NCBI GenBank assembly: GCA_016787805.1 | Contig: JAEUTY010000050.1 | Span: forward strand, 1 to 37,341 | Origin: Flavobacterium sp. | GTDB lineage: Bacteria > Bacteroidota > Bacteroidia > Flavobacteriales > Flavobacteriaceae | Length of the DNA stretch: 37,341 nt | Reading direction: 5' to 3' | Part shown: positions 17,152 to 25,196 of the stretch, piece by piece | Numbering within the stretch: position 1 is the first letter of the stretch | Layout: every line of letters begins with the position of its first letter | Made by a program: the position numbers and the translations under genes | Notes under the pieces: generated by a model | Database searches by the model: none | Told to the model about the DNA's origin: nothing | The model's input: only the letters and a program-made list of their open reading frames with translations

Positions 17152-17644
17152 AAAGCATTTTTTGCATAAAAACAGAATGTAACCAACGATCAAATTTGAA
17201 ACCTGTTTCTTTTATGATTCCAACGGTTTTAAAACCAAATTTTTCATGAAAAGCAATACTAGATGTGTTTTCAGAATCTATCACACCAATCATAGTGTGT
17301 AGGTTTTGCTTTTTGGCCATAGAAATTAATTCGGTTAGCAGCGATTTTCCAATTCCTTTTCCCTTGTGGTTTTGATGTGCATAAACCGAATGCTCAACGG
17401 TAAATTTGTAAGCTTCTCTAAATCGAAATTCACTGTAATAGCCAAAGCCAATAATAGTCTCTTTTTCAACAGCTACTATAATAGGAAAGCCTTTTTTCAA
17501 TTTATCATTAAAAATAGCAACTTGATCCTCTAATTTTCGTGGGTGATAATCATACAATGCTGTAGAATTCAAGATATTATAATTTATAATGTCCAGAATT
17601 GCGCTAGTGTCGCTAATTTGATAAGGGCGAATCGTAATCTCCAT
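17150..17644 (-). CDS. GNAT N-acetyltransferase (phosphinothricin-acetyltransferase-like)
   Basis: GNAT enzymes move an acetyl group from acetyl-CoA to an amine. It has 164 residues from the ATG at 17644. The acetyl-CoA-binding motif A is visible: YAHQNHKGKGIGKSLL, with the Q/R-x-x-G-x-G/A pattern, near residues 90-105. The N-terminal TIRPYQISDTSAILDI and the later GFKTVGIIKETGFKF strand resemble the Pat/Bar subgroup. These often acetylate small amino compounds such as methionine sulfoximine. It is a lone gene convergent with Gpx and divergent from menD. Substrate not predictable. Confidence 0.88.
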   Translation of the reverse strand: MEITIRPYQISDTSAILDIINYNILNSTALYDYHPRKLEDQVAIFNDKLKKGFPIIVAVEKETIIGFGYYSEFRFREAYKFTVEHSVYAHQNHKGKGIGKSLLTELISMAKKQNLHTMIGVIDSENTSSIAFHEKFGFKTVGIIKETGFKFDRWLHSVFMQKML

Positions 17645-17703
17645 AGACCAAAAATAGTGATTTAAAAAATCATTTCAAAACTAGAATAAAACACAGAACT
17701 TAG

Positions 17704-17711
17704 TAACTTTG
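17704..17711 (+). promoter_or_regulatory. Candidate -7 box (TAACTTTG) of menD
   Basis: A perfect TAnnTTTG match 20 bases before the menD ATG. The -33 region has only an imperfect TTTC, so the -7 element carries the call. Confidence 0.5.
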
Positions 17712-17731
17712 CATCTTATCAAATCAATACA

Positions 17732-19384
17732 ATGCTGTACCCAAAAATACCTTTAGCGCAATCAATCATCGAAATTTTTCGTGCCAAAGGAATCCAAAAT
17801 ATAGTCATTTCTCCAGGTTCACGAAATGCACCGTTGACAATAGGTTTTTCCAATCATCAATATTTTAAATGTTATAGTGTAGCCGATGAGCGTTCGGCAG
17901 CTTTTTTTGCTTTGGGAATTGCCCAACAATTGCAACAACCTGTAGCTGTAGTTTGTACATCAGGCTCGGCGGTATTAAATTATTATCCTGCTTTTGCGGA
18001 AGCATTTTATAATCAAATTCCATTTGTTGTGGTTTCTGCCGATCGCCCTTTGGATAAAATTGATATTGGCGACGGGCAAACCATCCGTCAAGAAAATGTA
18101 TTTGCCAACCACAGTCTATTTAACGCCAATTTGACCCAGGAAGCCTGTGATAAAAATGATGAATTAATCAATGAAGCCATTGAAACATCAATTCGGCTAA
18201 AAGGCCCAGTACATGTCAATGTACCATTTGAAGAACCTTTGTATGAAACGGTTGAACAATTGTTAGTAAACCCCAAAATAATTTCTTCAACTACTACTGA
18301 ATCTCCTGTCAACGGTTTGAATTCATTTGCAACAATTTGGAATCAAGCCAAGAAAAAGTTGGTTTTAATTGGTGGTTTGGATCCAAATACAATTCAACAA
18401 TCGATATTGGATTTTTTAGGAAATGATAATTCGATAGTGGTGATGACCGAAGTTACTTCCAATGTGCATCATCCGAATTTCATAACCAATATTGATACAA
18501 TAATAACGCCTTTTTCAGAAAATGATTTCCTCGATTTTCAACCTGAAGTTTTACTTACAATAGGAGGAATGATAGTGTCTAAACGTATCAAAGCTTTTTT
18601 GCGAAAATTTCAACCCCAACAGCATTGGCATATTGATGCTCTAAGAGCTTACGACACTTTTGGTTGTTTGACCAAACATTTTAAAACAACATCACCTGCT
18701 TTTTTTGAGCAATTTATGCCTTTAGTCAATTCGACAGAAAGTGATTATCAAACAAAAATTCTTGCTATCAGAGCCAAAAGAGCTTCAAAACATACAGAAT
18801 ACTTGTATGCTATTCCGTTCTCTGATTTAAAAGCTTTTGATATTTTGTTGCCCACAATTCCAACTGATTATAGCTTGCAAATAAGTAATAGTTCCCCCAT
18901 TCGTTATGCACAATTGTGCACTATTCATCCCAATGTAACTGTTTTTTGCAATCGTGGAACAAGTGGAATTGACGGAAGTACTTCAACGGCTATTGGCGCT
19001 GCCGTAACTTCAACAAAGCCAACAATTTTAATTACTGGTGATGTTGGGTTTTTATACGACAGTAACGCGTTGTGGAACAATTACATACCAAATAACTTTA
19101 AAATAATTCTTATCAATAATGGCGGTGGAGGTATTTTTAGAATTCTACCCGGACATCAAGAAAATACTACATTCAACACCTATTTTGAAACGTCTCATTG
19201 TCTGACCGCTGAGCATTTAGCGAAAATGTATGGTTTTGGTTATTTAATAGCTAGTGATGAAAAGAGCTTGAAAGACAACCTGAATTTGCTTTATCAATCA
19301 GATAAACCAACTATTTTAGAAGTTTTTACTCCTACCAAAAACAATGATAAAATCTTGTTGGATTATTTTAAAATTGTAGTTTAA
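17732..19384 (+). CDS. menD: MenD, SEPHCHC synthase (menaquinone pathway)
   Basis: MenD is a thiamine-diphosphate enzyme that condenses 2-oxoglutarate with isochorismate, the first committed step of menaquinone synthesis. It has 550 residues, the normal length. The N-terminal motif SPGSRNAPLTIGF (about 28-40) and the Glu that activates the cofactor in VADERSAAF are present. The C-terminal ThDP/Mg2+ motif GDVGFLYDSNAL and the NNGGGGIFRILPG stretch are also present. First of the menaquinone genes in the window; menB, menA and menC follow with other genes in between. No menF is visible upstream, where the GNAT gene lies on the opposite strand. Confidence 0.95.
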   Translation: MLYPKIPLAQSIIEIFRAKGIQNIVISPGSRNAPLTIGFSNHQYFKCYSVADERSAAFFALGIAQQLQQPVAVVCTSGSAVLNYYPAFAEAFYNQIPFVVVSADRPLDKIDIGDGQTIRQENVFANHSLFNANLTQEACDKNDELINEAIETSIRLKGPVHVNVPFEEPLYETVEQLLVNPKIISSTTTESPVNGLNSFATIWNQAKKKLVLIGGLDPNTIQQSILDFLGNDNSIVVMTEVTSNVHHPNFITNIDTIITPFSENDFLDFQPEVLLTIGGMIVSKRIKAFLRKFQPQQHWHIDALRAYDTFGCLTKHFKTTSPAFFEQFMPLVNSTESDYQTKILAIRAKRASKHTEYLYAIPFSDLKAFDILLPTIPTDYSLQISNSSPIRYAQLCTIHPNVTVFCNRGTSGIDGSTSTAIGAAVTSTKPTILITGDVGFLYDSNALWNNYIPNNFKIILINNGGGGIFRILPGHQENTTFNTYFETSHCLTAEHLAKMYGFGYLIASDEKSLKDNLNLLYQSDKPTILEVFTPTKNNDKILLDYFKIVV

Positions 19385-19424
19385 ATTCTACAGTTGTTGG
19401 CTTCTCTCTTACTAATCAATTCTA

Positions 19425-19432
19425 TATTTTTG
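19425..19432 (+). promoter_or_regulatory. Candidate -7 box (TATTTTTG) of the DUF2853 gene
   Basis: A TAnnTTTG match 45 bases before the DUF2853 ATG. A TTG lies about 25 bases upstream, a little far. An A-rich leader with repeated CTAAA units separates the box from the start. Confidence 0.4.
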
Positions 19433-19477
19433 GTTTCAGTAAAAACTAAACTAAAGACTAAACTAAAAATTAAAACA

Positions 19478-19822
19478 ATGAGTAAAAGAGACGAATTAAT
19501 AGTAAAATATGCTGCTGATTTAAAAGATAAATGTGGTGTAACTCCCAATATGGATTTGTTGACAAAAGTTACCATCGCCTGCGGACCTTCTATTTATAAC
19601 CCAGACGCTGCCACTGTTTCTGGATCGCAAGAATCAGAAATTGCAACTGTTAAAAACAATTTCTTAATCAAAAAACTTGGCCTGAAAGACGGTGCTGATT
19701 TAGACAAAGGAATCGATGCAGTTATTGAAAAATATGGTCGTTCAAATAAAAATAAATACAGAGCAGTAGTTTATTATTTGCTTACAGTACACTTTAAAAA
19801 AGAGAGTGTTTTTAAAGATTAA
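19478..19822 (+). CDS. DUF2853 family protein
   Basis: A 114-residue cytoplasmic protein of the DUF2853 family. It begins MSKRDELIVKYAADL from the ATG at 19478. The frame is open for 28 further codons upstream, but these overlap the likely promoter and do not look like protein. Conserved features are the CGVTPNMDLL and CGPSIYNPDAATV stretches and the terminal KYRAVVYYLLTVHFKKE. The family is small and helical; structures exist but no function is established. The gene sits between menD and the CvfB-like gene and has its own terminator, so it is probably expressed alone and well. Confidence 0.88.
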   Translation: MSKRDELIVKYAADLKDKCGVTPNMDLLTKVTIACGPSIYNPDAATVSGSQESEIATVKNNFLIKKLGLKDGADLDKGIDAVIEKYGRSNKNKYRAVVYYLLTVHFKKESVFKD

Positions 19823-19839
19823 TTAGGTTAAAAGTAAAG

Positions 19840-19868
19840 AAAGCGTTCATCCGATGAGCGCTTTTTTT
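19840..19868 (+). terminator. Rho-independent terminator after the DUF2853 gene
   Basis: An 11-bp stem (19840-19850 with 19854-19864, one G-T pair), a CCG loop and a T run: a textbook terminator 17 bases after the stop codon. Confidence 0.87.
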
Positions 19869-19888
19869 ATTTAAGGCTGTATTCTTTG

Positions 19889-19896
19889 TATCTTTG
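19889..19896 (+). promoter_or_regulatory. Candidate -7 box (TATCTTTG) of the CvfB-like gene
   Basis: A perfect TAnnTTTG box between the terminator and the start codon, 15 bases before the ATG at 19912. This gives a very short leader. Confidence 0.5.
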
Positions 19897-19911
19897 GCAC
19901 TTTAAAAATGA

Positions 19912-20745
19912 ATGATGATAGCAATTGGTCAATACAATACACTCAAAATAGATCGAAGTACTAATGTTGGACTTTTCTTAACCAAAGAAGACAAAGACAT
20001 TCTTTTGCCCAACAAATATGTTCCAAAAGAGTATACTATTGGTGATGAAATTACCGTTTTTGTCTATCTAGATCATGAAGAACGACCAGTAGCAACTACT
20101 CTTGAACCTTATATCAAACTAAATGAGTTTGGTTGGCTTAGAGTAAATTACATCAACGAATTTGGTGCTTTTTTGGATTGGGGTTTGGAAAAAGATTTGT
20201 TCGTTCCATTCAAAGAACAAGCGCGACCAATGGAGCAAGGAAAGCGTTATTTAGTATACATGTATGCAGATGAACGTACGAATCGACTGGTAGCATCAAG
20301 TAAAACCAATCAGTTTTTGAGTAATGATGAGGTGAATTTGGAAAAGAATGAAGAAGTGGATTTAATCATTTCACACATCACTGATTTGGGTATCAATGTC
20401 ATCATCAACGAAAAGCACAAAGGCTTAGTATACAAAGACGAAACATTTGTTGAGGTAAAACCTGGCCAACGCTGCAAAGGTTATATTAAAAATGTTCGCC
20501 CTGATGGTAAAATAGATGTTTCTTTTCAAAAATTGGGTTACGATGCTGTTGAATTTAATGCGCAAAAAATTCTTAACGAACTCCAATCGAGTAGAGGTTT
20601 CCTTAGATTAAACGATAATAGTCATCCTGAAGATATTAAAACGGTGCTTCAGATGAGTAAAAAAACGTTCAAAAAAGCAATTGGCTTACTCTACAAAGAA
20701 AAATTAATCGAAATCAAAGACGACGGTATTTATTTGATAAAATAA
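19912..20745 (+). CDS. CvfB-like S1 RNA-binding protein
   Basis: A 277-residue cytoplasmic protein of the CvfB/YitL type: three S1-like OB folds followed by a winged helix. The S1-like parts are visible around residues 5-60, 70-130 (FGAFLDWGLEKDLFVPFKEQ) and 150-220 (CKGYIKNVRPDGKIDVSFQKLG). The C-terminal winged-helix part is KKTFKKAIGLLYKEKLIEIKDD. CvfB proteins bind RNA and affect virulence or translation in Firmicutes; the role in Flavobacteria is not known. The protein starts with two Met codons (19912, 19915), and either may be used. It lies directly after the DUF2853 terminator, so its promoter is probably the TATCTTTG box. Confidence 0.88.
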   Translation: MMIAIGQYNTLKIDRSTNVGLFLTKEDKDILLPNKYVPKEYTIGDEITVFVYLDHEERPVATTLEPYIKLNEFGWLRVNYINEFGAFLDWGLEKDLFVPFKEQARPMEQGKRYLVYMYADERTNRLVASSKTNQFLSNDEVNLEKNEEVDLIISHITDLGINVIINEKHKGLVYKDETFVEVKPGQRCKGYIKNVRPDGKIDVSFQKLGYDAVEFNAQKILNELQSSRGFLRLNDNSHPEDIKTVLQMSKKTFKKAIGLLYKEKLIEIKDDGIYLIK

Positions 20746-20789
20746 TATCAATAATGTGTTAATTTATTTTCATGTAATCATTTTATTAT

Positions 20790-20797
20790 TACATTTG
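20790..20797 (+). promoter_or_regulatory. Candidate -7 box (TACATTTG) of the DODA-type gene
   Basis: A perfect TAnnTTTG match 18 bases before the TTG at 20816. It lies downstream of the in-frame GTG at 20756, so that GTG is an unlikely start. No clear -33 TTG. Confidence 0.45.
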
Positions 20798-20815
20798 TAT
20801 ATACAAATATTAAAA

Positions 20816-21694
20816 TTGGAAAGAAAAGATTTCATTAAAACACTACTTGGCGCTATGGCAATTACTTCGCTAGATCCGTTTTTTAGTTGGTCAAAGCAAT
20901 TAAAAAATAACGATACAATTATGCCCGTTTTGTTCATCGGACATGGTTCACCCATGAATGGAATAGAGGATAATGAGTTTTCCCGAAATTGGATGAAGTA
21001 TGGAAAAGAAATTCAGCAACCATCAGCAGTTTTGGTGGTTTCAGCGCATTGGTTAACCAACGGAACATTTGTAACTGCAATGGAGAAACCCAAAACAATC
21101 CATGATTTTGGGGGTTTCCCGAAAGCACTTTTTGATGTTGAATATCCAGCCAATGGAAGTTTAGAAATAGCCCGAGAAACACAAAAAATAATTGCATCAA
21201 CTAATGTGCATTTGGATCACGATTGGGGTTTGGATCACGGAACATGGACAGTTGTTCGGCACATGTATCCCAATGCCGATATTCCAGTATTGCAGTTGAG
21301 TATAGATTATAATAAACCAGCAGCCTATCATTATCAATTGGCAAAGGAACTTGCTCAATTGCGAAAAAAAGGTGTTCTAATTATTGGCAGCGGAAATATG
21401 GTGCATAACCTAGGAATGATTGCTTGGGACAAACTCAATGCGGATAATTATGGCTTTGATTGGGCGATTGAAATGAACAGCATTTTTAAAGATAAAATTA
21501 CAAAAGCAGATCACCAAGCTCTGATTGAATACCAAAAGCTAAATAAAGCAGCTAAATTGGCAATTCCGTCACCCGATCATTACTATCCGCTACTGTATAC
21601 GTTGGCTTTGCAATCTGAAAATGATAAGATTGAGTTTTTTAATGACAAAGCAGTAGCAGGCTCGCTAACCATGACTTCGGTCAAAATTGGTTAA
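20816..21694 (+). CDS. DODA-type extradiol ring-cleavage dioxygenase (YgiD-like)
   Basis: The family is 4,5-DOPA extradiol dioxygenase/LigB class III, metal-dependent ring cleavage of catechols. I place the start at the TTG at 20816 (292 residues, LERKDFIKTLLG); no ATG lies nearby, and the frame upstream holds the likely promoter. The metal-ligand motifs FIGHGSPM (His43), VVSAHW, DWGLDHGTW and GSGNMVHNL are all present, ending with PSPDHYYPLLY. The N-terminal RKDFIKTLLGAMAIT looks like a weak Tat-type or signal-like sequence, common in Bacteroidetes homologues and absent from E. coli YgiD. Physiological substrate unknown. The stop overlaps the stop of the convergent PH-domain gene. Confidence 0.85.
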   Translation: MERKDFIKTLLGAMAITSLDPFFSWSKQLKNNDTIMPVLFIGHGSPMNGIEDNEFSRNWMKYGKEIQQPSAVLVVSAHWLTNGTFVTAMEKPKTIHDFGGFPKALFDVEYPANGSLEIARETQKIIASTNVHLDHDWGLDHGTWTVVRHMYPNADIPVLQLSIDYNKPAAYHYQLAKELAQLRKKGVLIIGSGNMVHNLGMIAWDKLNADNYGFDWAIEMNSIFKDKITKADHQALIEYQKLNKAAKLAIPSPDHYYPLLYTLALQSENDKIEFFNDKAVAGSLTMTSVKIG

Positions 21695-22119
21695 TCGTTT
21701 ACTTCAATATTGGGATTGATCTTCTTCAATTCTTCCAAAAAAACAGATTTGTTTTCAGGAGAAATAAACACATCATCGTATTGATTGTAAGTGATTATTA
21801 ATCCATTGGTGTCCAAAGAAGGCTTCATTGAAACCGGAACAAACAATCCCGAATGCATTTTTATTCTTTTTATTTTATTGATATCAATCCGACCTCTAAA
21901 GGGCCCAGAGCGGTAGAGTAGTAAATTCGATTTTATAACGTATCGTGTATCTATCAAAACCCAAACTATTATAGTAATAACAAGAGTTAAGATTATGATT
22001 GGTGCCCAATGAAAATCTCCTGACAATATACTATTAAGAAGTAAAATAGCAATTCCTATAACAAGAAACCAAAGGGTAAAGAACGTGATGTTATTTTTGG
22101 TTGATAAAAAGCGTTTCAT
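21691..22119 (-). CDS. PH-domain membrane protein
   Basis: A 142-residue membrane protein. Two hydrophobic helices (about 12-32 and 37-57, FFTLWFLVIGIAILLL and WAPIIILTLVITIIVWVL) are followed by a bacterial pleckstrin-homology-type domain: DTRYVIKSNLLLYRSGPF, INKIKRIKMHSG and the terminal SVFLEELKKINPNIEV. Such proteins are widespread and uncharacterised; related ones take part in membrane-protein assembly or stress. It lies 16 bases after the C1 peptidase gene, hence probably in one transcription unit with 22136-23770. The stop overlaps the DODA stop by four bases. Confidence 0.82.
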   Translation of the reverse strand: MKRFLSTKNNITFFTLWFLVIGIAILLLNSILSGDFHWAPIIILTLVITIIVWVLIDTRYVIKSNLLLYRSGPFRGRIDINKIKRIKMHSGLFVPVSMKPSLDTNGLIITYNQYDDVFISPENKSVFLEELKKINPNIEVND

Positions 22120-22135
22120 TGCTAGTTACGGTGTT

Positions 22136-23242
22136 TTAGTTGTATAGCGTCCCAATTGAACTGGCCGTTTTTTTGGAAATACCATCTTTGTGCAACAATA
22201 CAGATATGGCTTTAAGTTTCAAATAGGCTACACTCATATAAATATAACCTTCTTTGCCCGAGTCTTTTCCCCAAGAATTTTTTACTTTGTAATAAATATT
22301 TCCTTTTTGATCTTTAACTTTTCCGACTATATGCATCAAATGATCATCTGTAGTGTTGTAGTTTTCAAACTCAGCTTGACGGTATTCTTGTGTAACTACT
22401 TTTTCGGGTTTAATTTCACTTAAAATAGCAGTTGCATCCGCATCATTTGCTGGAATTACAGCCATTCCAGTTTTACTAGAAAACGTTTTTTCACTCACAT
22501 CAGCATCCAAAGCTAATGTATAACCTTTGTCAAGCGCATTGTCAATATTATTGATGAATTCGTCTATTGGAATATTGAAAAAAGCTCCGTTAGCAAAATT
22601 ATCTGGAATATCTAAAATGAATTTAGAATAAAAGGGAGCATGAGTAAACGATGTCAAAGTAATGTATTTTGAGAAATCGAGCCCGGTCTGAGCAGCAAAT
22701 TCCTTTGGAGTGTATTTTTTTCCTTCATAGGTAAATTCTGTAGCAGGTTTTCCTAAATAGGAATCTAAAAAACCATTGTATTCATTTTTCCATCTAGTGT
22801 TGAAAGGTTTAGTAGCAACAACCGATTTCAAATAAGTTTCTAATTCGGCTACCATTTTAGAATGATCATGAATGGCTGATGTTGTTTTTCCTGAATAAAC
22901 ACTCTCAGGAACTAAACCATACTCTAAAGCACTATTTATTACATCGTGAGCTAAACCACCTTCGCCAAATTGTGCTTTGCCTTGACGCATAACATAATTG
23001 TCCGCTTTTTTAGGATACGTTTGACGAACACTATACATTTCTGATAAATCAATATTTTGACCTTTGATTCTAAAAATTTCAGACTCAAGAAAAGAAGTGG
23101 ATGAAAAACTCCAACAAGTTCCTGTTTTATCCTGGGAAATGACAGGTAAACACGAAATGTCCTTAATGGTTTGAAATTCGTATTTCTGAGAAAAACCTAT
23201 AAATGACAGTAGAGAAATTGCTGTTAAATAAATTCTTTTCAT
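22136..23242 (-). CDS. Exported C1-family (papain-like) cysteine peptidase
   Basis: A cysteine peptidase of the C1/bleomycin hydrolase (PepC) branch, 368 residues. The signal peptide is about 1-19 (ending GFSQ). Catalytic residues: Cys43 in KTGTCWSFSS with the oxyanion Gln just before, His304 in DDHLMHIVG, and Asn322 in VKNSWGKDSG. The insertions between the Cys and His parts (about 120-290) match the PepC/BLMH type rather than papain itself. Cytosolic PepC has no signal, so this exported version probably acts in the periplasm or outside. It is followed by the PH-domain gene and preceded by the exported 171-residue protein, 12 bases apart. Confidence 0.88.
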   Translation of the reverse strand: MKRIYLTAISLLSFIGFSQKYEFQTIKDISCLPVISQDKTGTCWSFSSTSFLESEIFRIKGQNIDLSEMYSVRQTYPKKADNYVMRQGKAQFGEGGLAHDVINSALEYGLVPESVYSGKTTSAIHDHSKMVAELETYLKSVVATKPFNTRWKNEYNGFLDSYLGKPATEFTYEGKKYTPKEFAAQTGLDFSKYITLTSFTHAPFYSKFILDIPDNFANGAFFNIPIDEFINNIDNALDKGYTLALDADVSEKTFSSKTGMAVIPANDADATAILSEIKPEKVVTQEYRQAEFENYNTTDDHLMHIVGKVKDQKGNIYYKVKNSWGKDSGKEGYIYMSVAYLKLKAISVLLHKDGISKKTASSIGTLYN

Positions 23243-23254
23243 GATAGTATATTT

Positions 23255-23770
23255 TTAAATTAATTTAAAACTGTTAACAAATGAATCGTAAGCAGCATTT
23301 ACATCAGCTCCAAAAACCAAAATTTGATACAATTGACCGTTTCTGTTGATAAATAAAGCATTTACGTTCAACGAATCCATTTTGCCAATTACTTTTAATG
23401 CCGCAAAATCTTGAAACTTAAAAAACTCTTGACTAGTTTCCTCAAATTTAGAGCCTAATTGTGCTGCCATTGCGTTCATAGCACCATTTTTTGTTCCTGT
23501 TAAAAAAGAATCGGAATTGCTCTCATTCAAACTTTTTGAAACGTCACCTGGCAATTGACTCTCCGATACAATTAGCATGTCGGCATCACCTTCACATAAG
23601 TACATGTTCAAAACTATTTTATATCCACCAGCATCCACCGATTGTTTTTCCACTTTGGGTTTGGTTGGAAAAGCGGCTTCGAAACCTGATTTTGAATATT
23701 TTACAACTTCTTGTGAACTGGCTATTGTTGTCACGATTAAGGCAACTAACAAATAAATGGATTTTTTCAT
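23255..23770 (-). CDS. Exported protein of unknown function (171 residues)
   Basis: A signal peptide of about 19 residues (MKKSIYLLVALIVTTIASSQ) precedes a mixed alpha/beta domain. It has KSGFEAAFPTKPKVEKQ near residues 27-43, a LNMYLCEGDADMLIVSES strand, and a terminal YQILVFGADVNAAYDSFVNSFKL. The opening pattern (a short segment with FPTKPK) is typical of a widespread group of Bacteroidetes lipocalin- or PsbP-like exported proteins, but I cannot name a family safely. It is the first gene of a minus-strand unit with the C1 peptidase and the PH protein, and divergent from menB. Confidence 0.72.
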   Translation of the reverse strand: MKKSIYLLVALIVTTIASSQEVVKYSKSGFEAAFPTKPKVEKQSVDAGGYKIVLNMYLCEGDADMLIVSESQLPGDVSKSLNESNSDSFLTGTKNGAMNAMAAQLGSKFEETSQEFFKFQDFAALKVIGKMDSLNVNALFINRNGQLYQILVFGADVNAAYDSFVNSFKLI

Positions 23771-23831
23771 TTTTTTTATTTACAAATTGGGGCTAAATAT
23801 ACTATTTTTACGCTAATAAATTTTTTTTTAT

Positions 23832-24671
23832 ATGGATAAAATTAACTGGCAAACAGTAAGAGATTTTGAAGATATTACCTATAAGAAATGCAACGGTGTA
23901 GCCCGAATAGCATTCAATCGCCCAGATGTAAGAAATGCTTTTCGTCCCAAAACTACTTCCGAATTGCTTCAAGCTTTTCATGATGCTCATGAAGACACTT
24001 CAATTGGAGTAGTTTTGTTGTCTGCTGAAGGTCCTTCTACTAAAGATGGTATTTGGTCATTTTGCAGTGGTGGTGATCAAAAAGCCCGTGGTCATCAAGG
24101 CTATGTTGGTGAAGACGGATACCATCGCTTAAATATTCTCGAAGTGCAGCGCATGATTCGTTTTATGCCAAAAGCGGTCATTTGTGTAGTTCCAGGTTGG
24201 GCTGTTGGCGGCGGACATAGCCTTCATGTTGTATGTGATCTTACATTAGCTAGTAAAGAACATGCCATTTTCAAACAAACCGATGCCGATGTTACAAGTT
24301 TTGATGGTGGTTACGGATCGGCTTATTTGGCTAAAATGGTTGGACAAAAAAAAGCGCGTGAAATATTCTTTTTAGGGCGCAATTACTCCGCACAAGAAGC
24401 CTACGAAATGGGAATGGTCAACGCGGTAATTCCACATGATGAACTAGAAAACACAGCCTACGATTGGGCACAAGAAATATTAGGAAAGTCGCCAACATCA
24501 ATCAAAATGCTCAAATTTGCAATGAATTTGACAGACGACGGAATGGTCGGACAACAAGTTTTTGCAGGAGAAGCTACTCGATTAGCCTACATGACCGATG
24601 AAGCGATTGAAGGAAGAAACGCTTTCCTTGAGAAAAGAAAACCCAATTTCGAGAAAAAATACATTCCTTAA
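23832..24671 (+). CDS. menB: MenB, 1,4-dihydroxy-2-naphthoyl-CoA synthase
   Basis: A crotonase-fold enzyme that closes the naphthoquinone ring from o-succinylbenzoyl-CoA. It has 279 residues, normal length. The start MDKINWQTVRDFEDITYKK is family-typical. ARIAFNRPDVRNAFRP, the FCSGGDQKARG oxyanion-hole segment, VVPGWAVGGGHSLHVVCDL, the QTDADVTSFDGGYGSAYL stretch with the conserved Asp/Gly, and GMVNAVIPH are all present. It starts a tight plus operon with two PH-domain genes, menA and UPF0173. It is divergent from the 171-residue gene with a 61-base AT-rich gap. Confidence 0.95.
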   Translation: MDKINWQTVRDFEDITYKKCNGVARIAFNRPDVRNAFRPKTTSELLQAFHDAHEDTSIGVVLLSAEGPSTKDGIWSFCSGGDQKARGHQGYVGEDGYHRLNILEVQRMIRFMPKAVICVVPGWAVGGGHSLHVVCDLTLASKEHAIFKQTDADVTSFDGGYGSAYLAKMVGQKKAREIFFLGRNYSAQEAYEMGMVNAVIPHDELENTAYDWAQEILGKSPTSIKMLKFAMNLTDDGMVGQQVFAGEATRLAYMTDEAIEGRNAFLEKRKPNFEKKYIP

Positions 24672-24674
24672 AAT

Positions 24675-25196
24675 ATGGAAAATTTTACAAACGAAACTAT
24701 AGATACCACTCAACTTCCGCGATTTGAAGAAGTTCATCTGTCGTCATTGCATCCAAGATACAAAAAAGTGGTATTATTGAATGCGTTGGTTGTTAGCTTG
24801 GTTTTAGCAGTTGCTTTTGGCTTTATTTCTTTTGCTAAGAATGATGAATTAACTACCACAAGTTGGTTGGTGATAGGAGTAATTTTGGCTCTAATAGTTT
24901 TTTTAGTTGTGTTTTTTTCATTGCTTGCTTTTAAAAAGAAAGGTTTTGCTTTTCGAAACCATGACGTGATTTATAGAAGCGGAATTATCGCTACCAATAC
25001 CATGGTAATTCCTTACAACAGAGTGCAACACGTTGCTTTGCATGAAGGTTTGGTTTCGCGTTATTTCGGATTAGCAAAAGTTGAAATTTTTACCGCTGGC
25101 GGAAGTTCAAGCGATATAGAAATACCCGGAATAGACAAAGAAGAAGCCGAAAACATTAAACAATTGTTGATGGGTAAAATTCAAAAGCAATTGTAA
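24675..25196 (+). CDS. PH-domain membrane protein, YdbS-like
   Basis: A 173-residue membrane protein. Two helices (about 33-53 and 63-88) are followed by a bPH2 domain: FAFRNHDVIYRSGIIATNTMV, IPYNRVQHVALHEG, YFGLAKVEIFTAGG. This is the YdbS type, regularly followed by a YdbT-type partner, as here. The ATG lies three bases after the menB stop, and the stop overlaps the next gene's ATG (TAATG at 25194-25198), so the pair is co-translated. In Bacillus, YdbS/YdbT contribute to resistance to membrane-active compounds; the role here is not known. The operon with menB and menA links it by position only. Confidence 0.85.
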   Translation: MENFTNETIDTTQLPRFEEVHLSSLHPRYKKVVLLNALVVSLVLAVAFGFISFAKNDELTTTSWLVIGVILALIVFLVVFFSLLAFKKKGFAFRNHDVIYRSGIIATNTMVIPYNRVQHVALHEGLVSRYFGLAKVEIFTAGGSSSDIEIPGIDKEEAENIKQLLMGKIQKQL

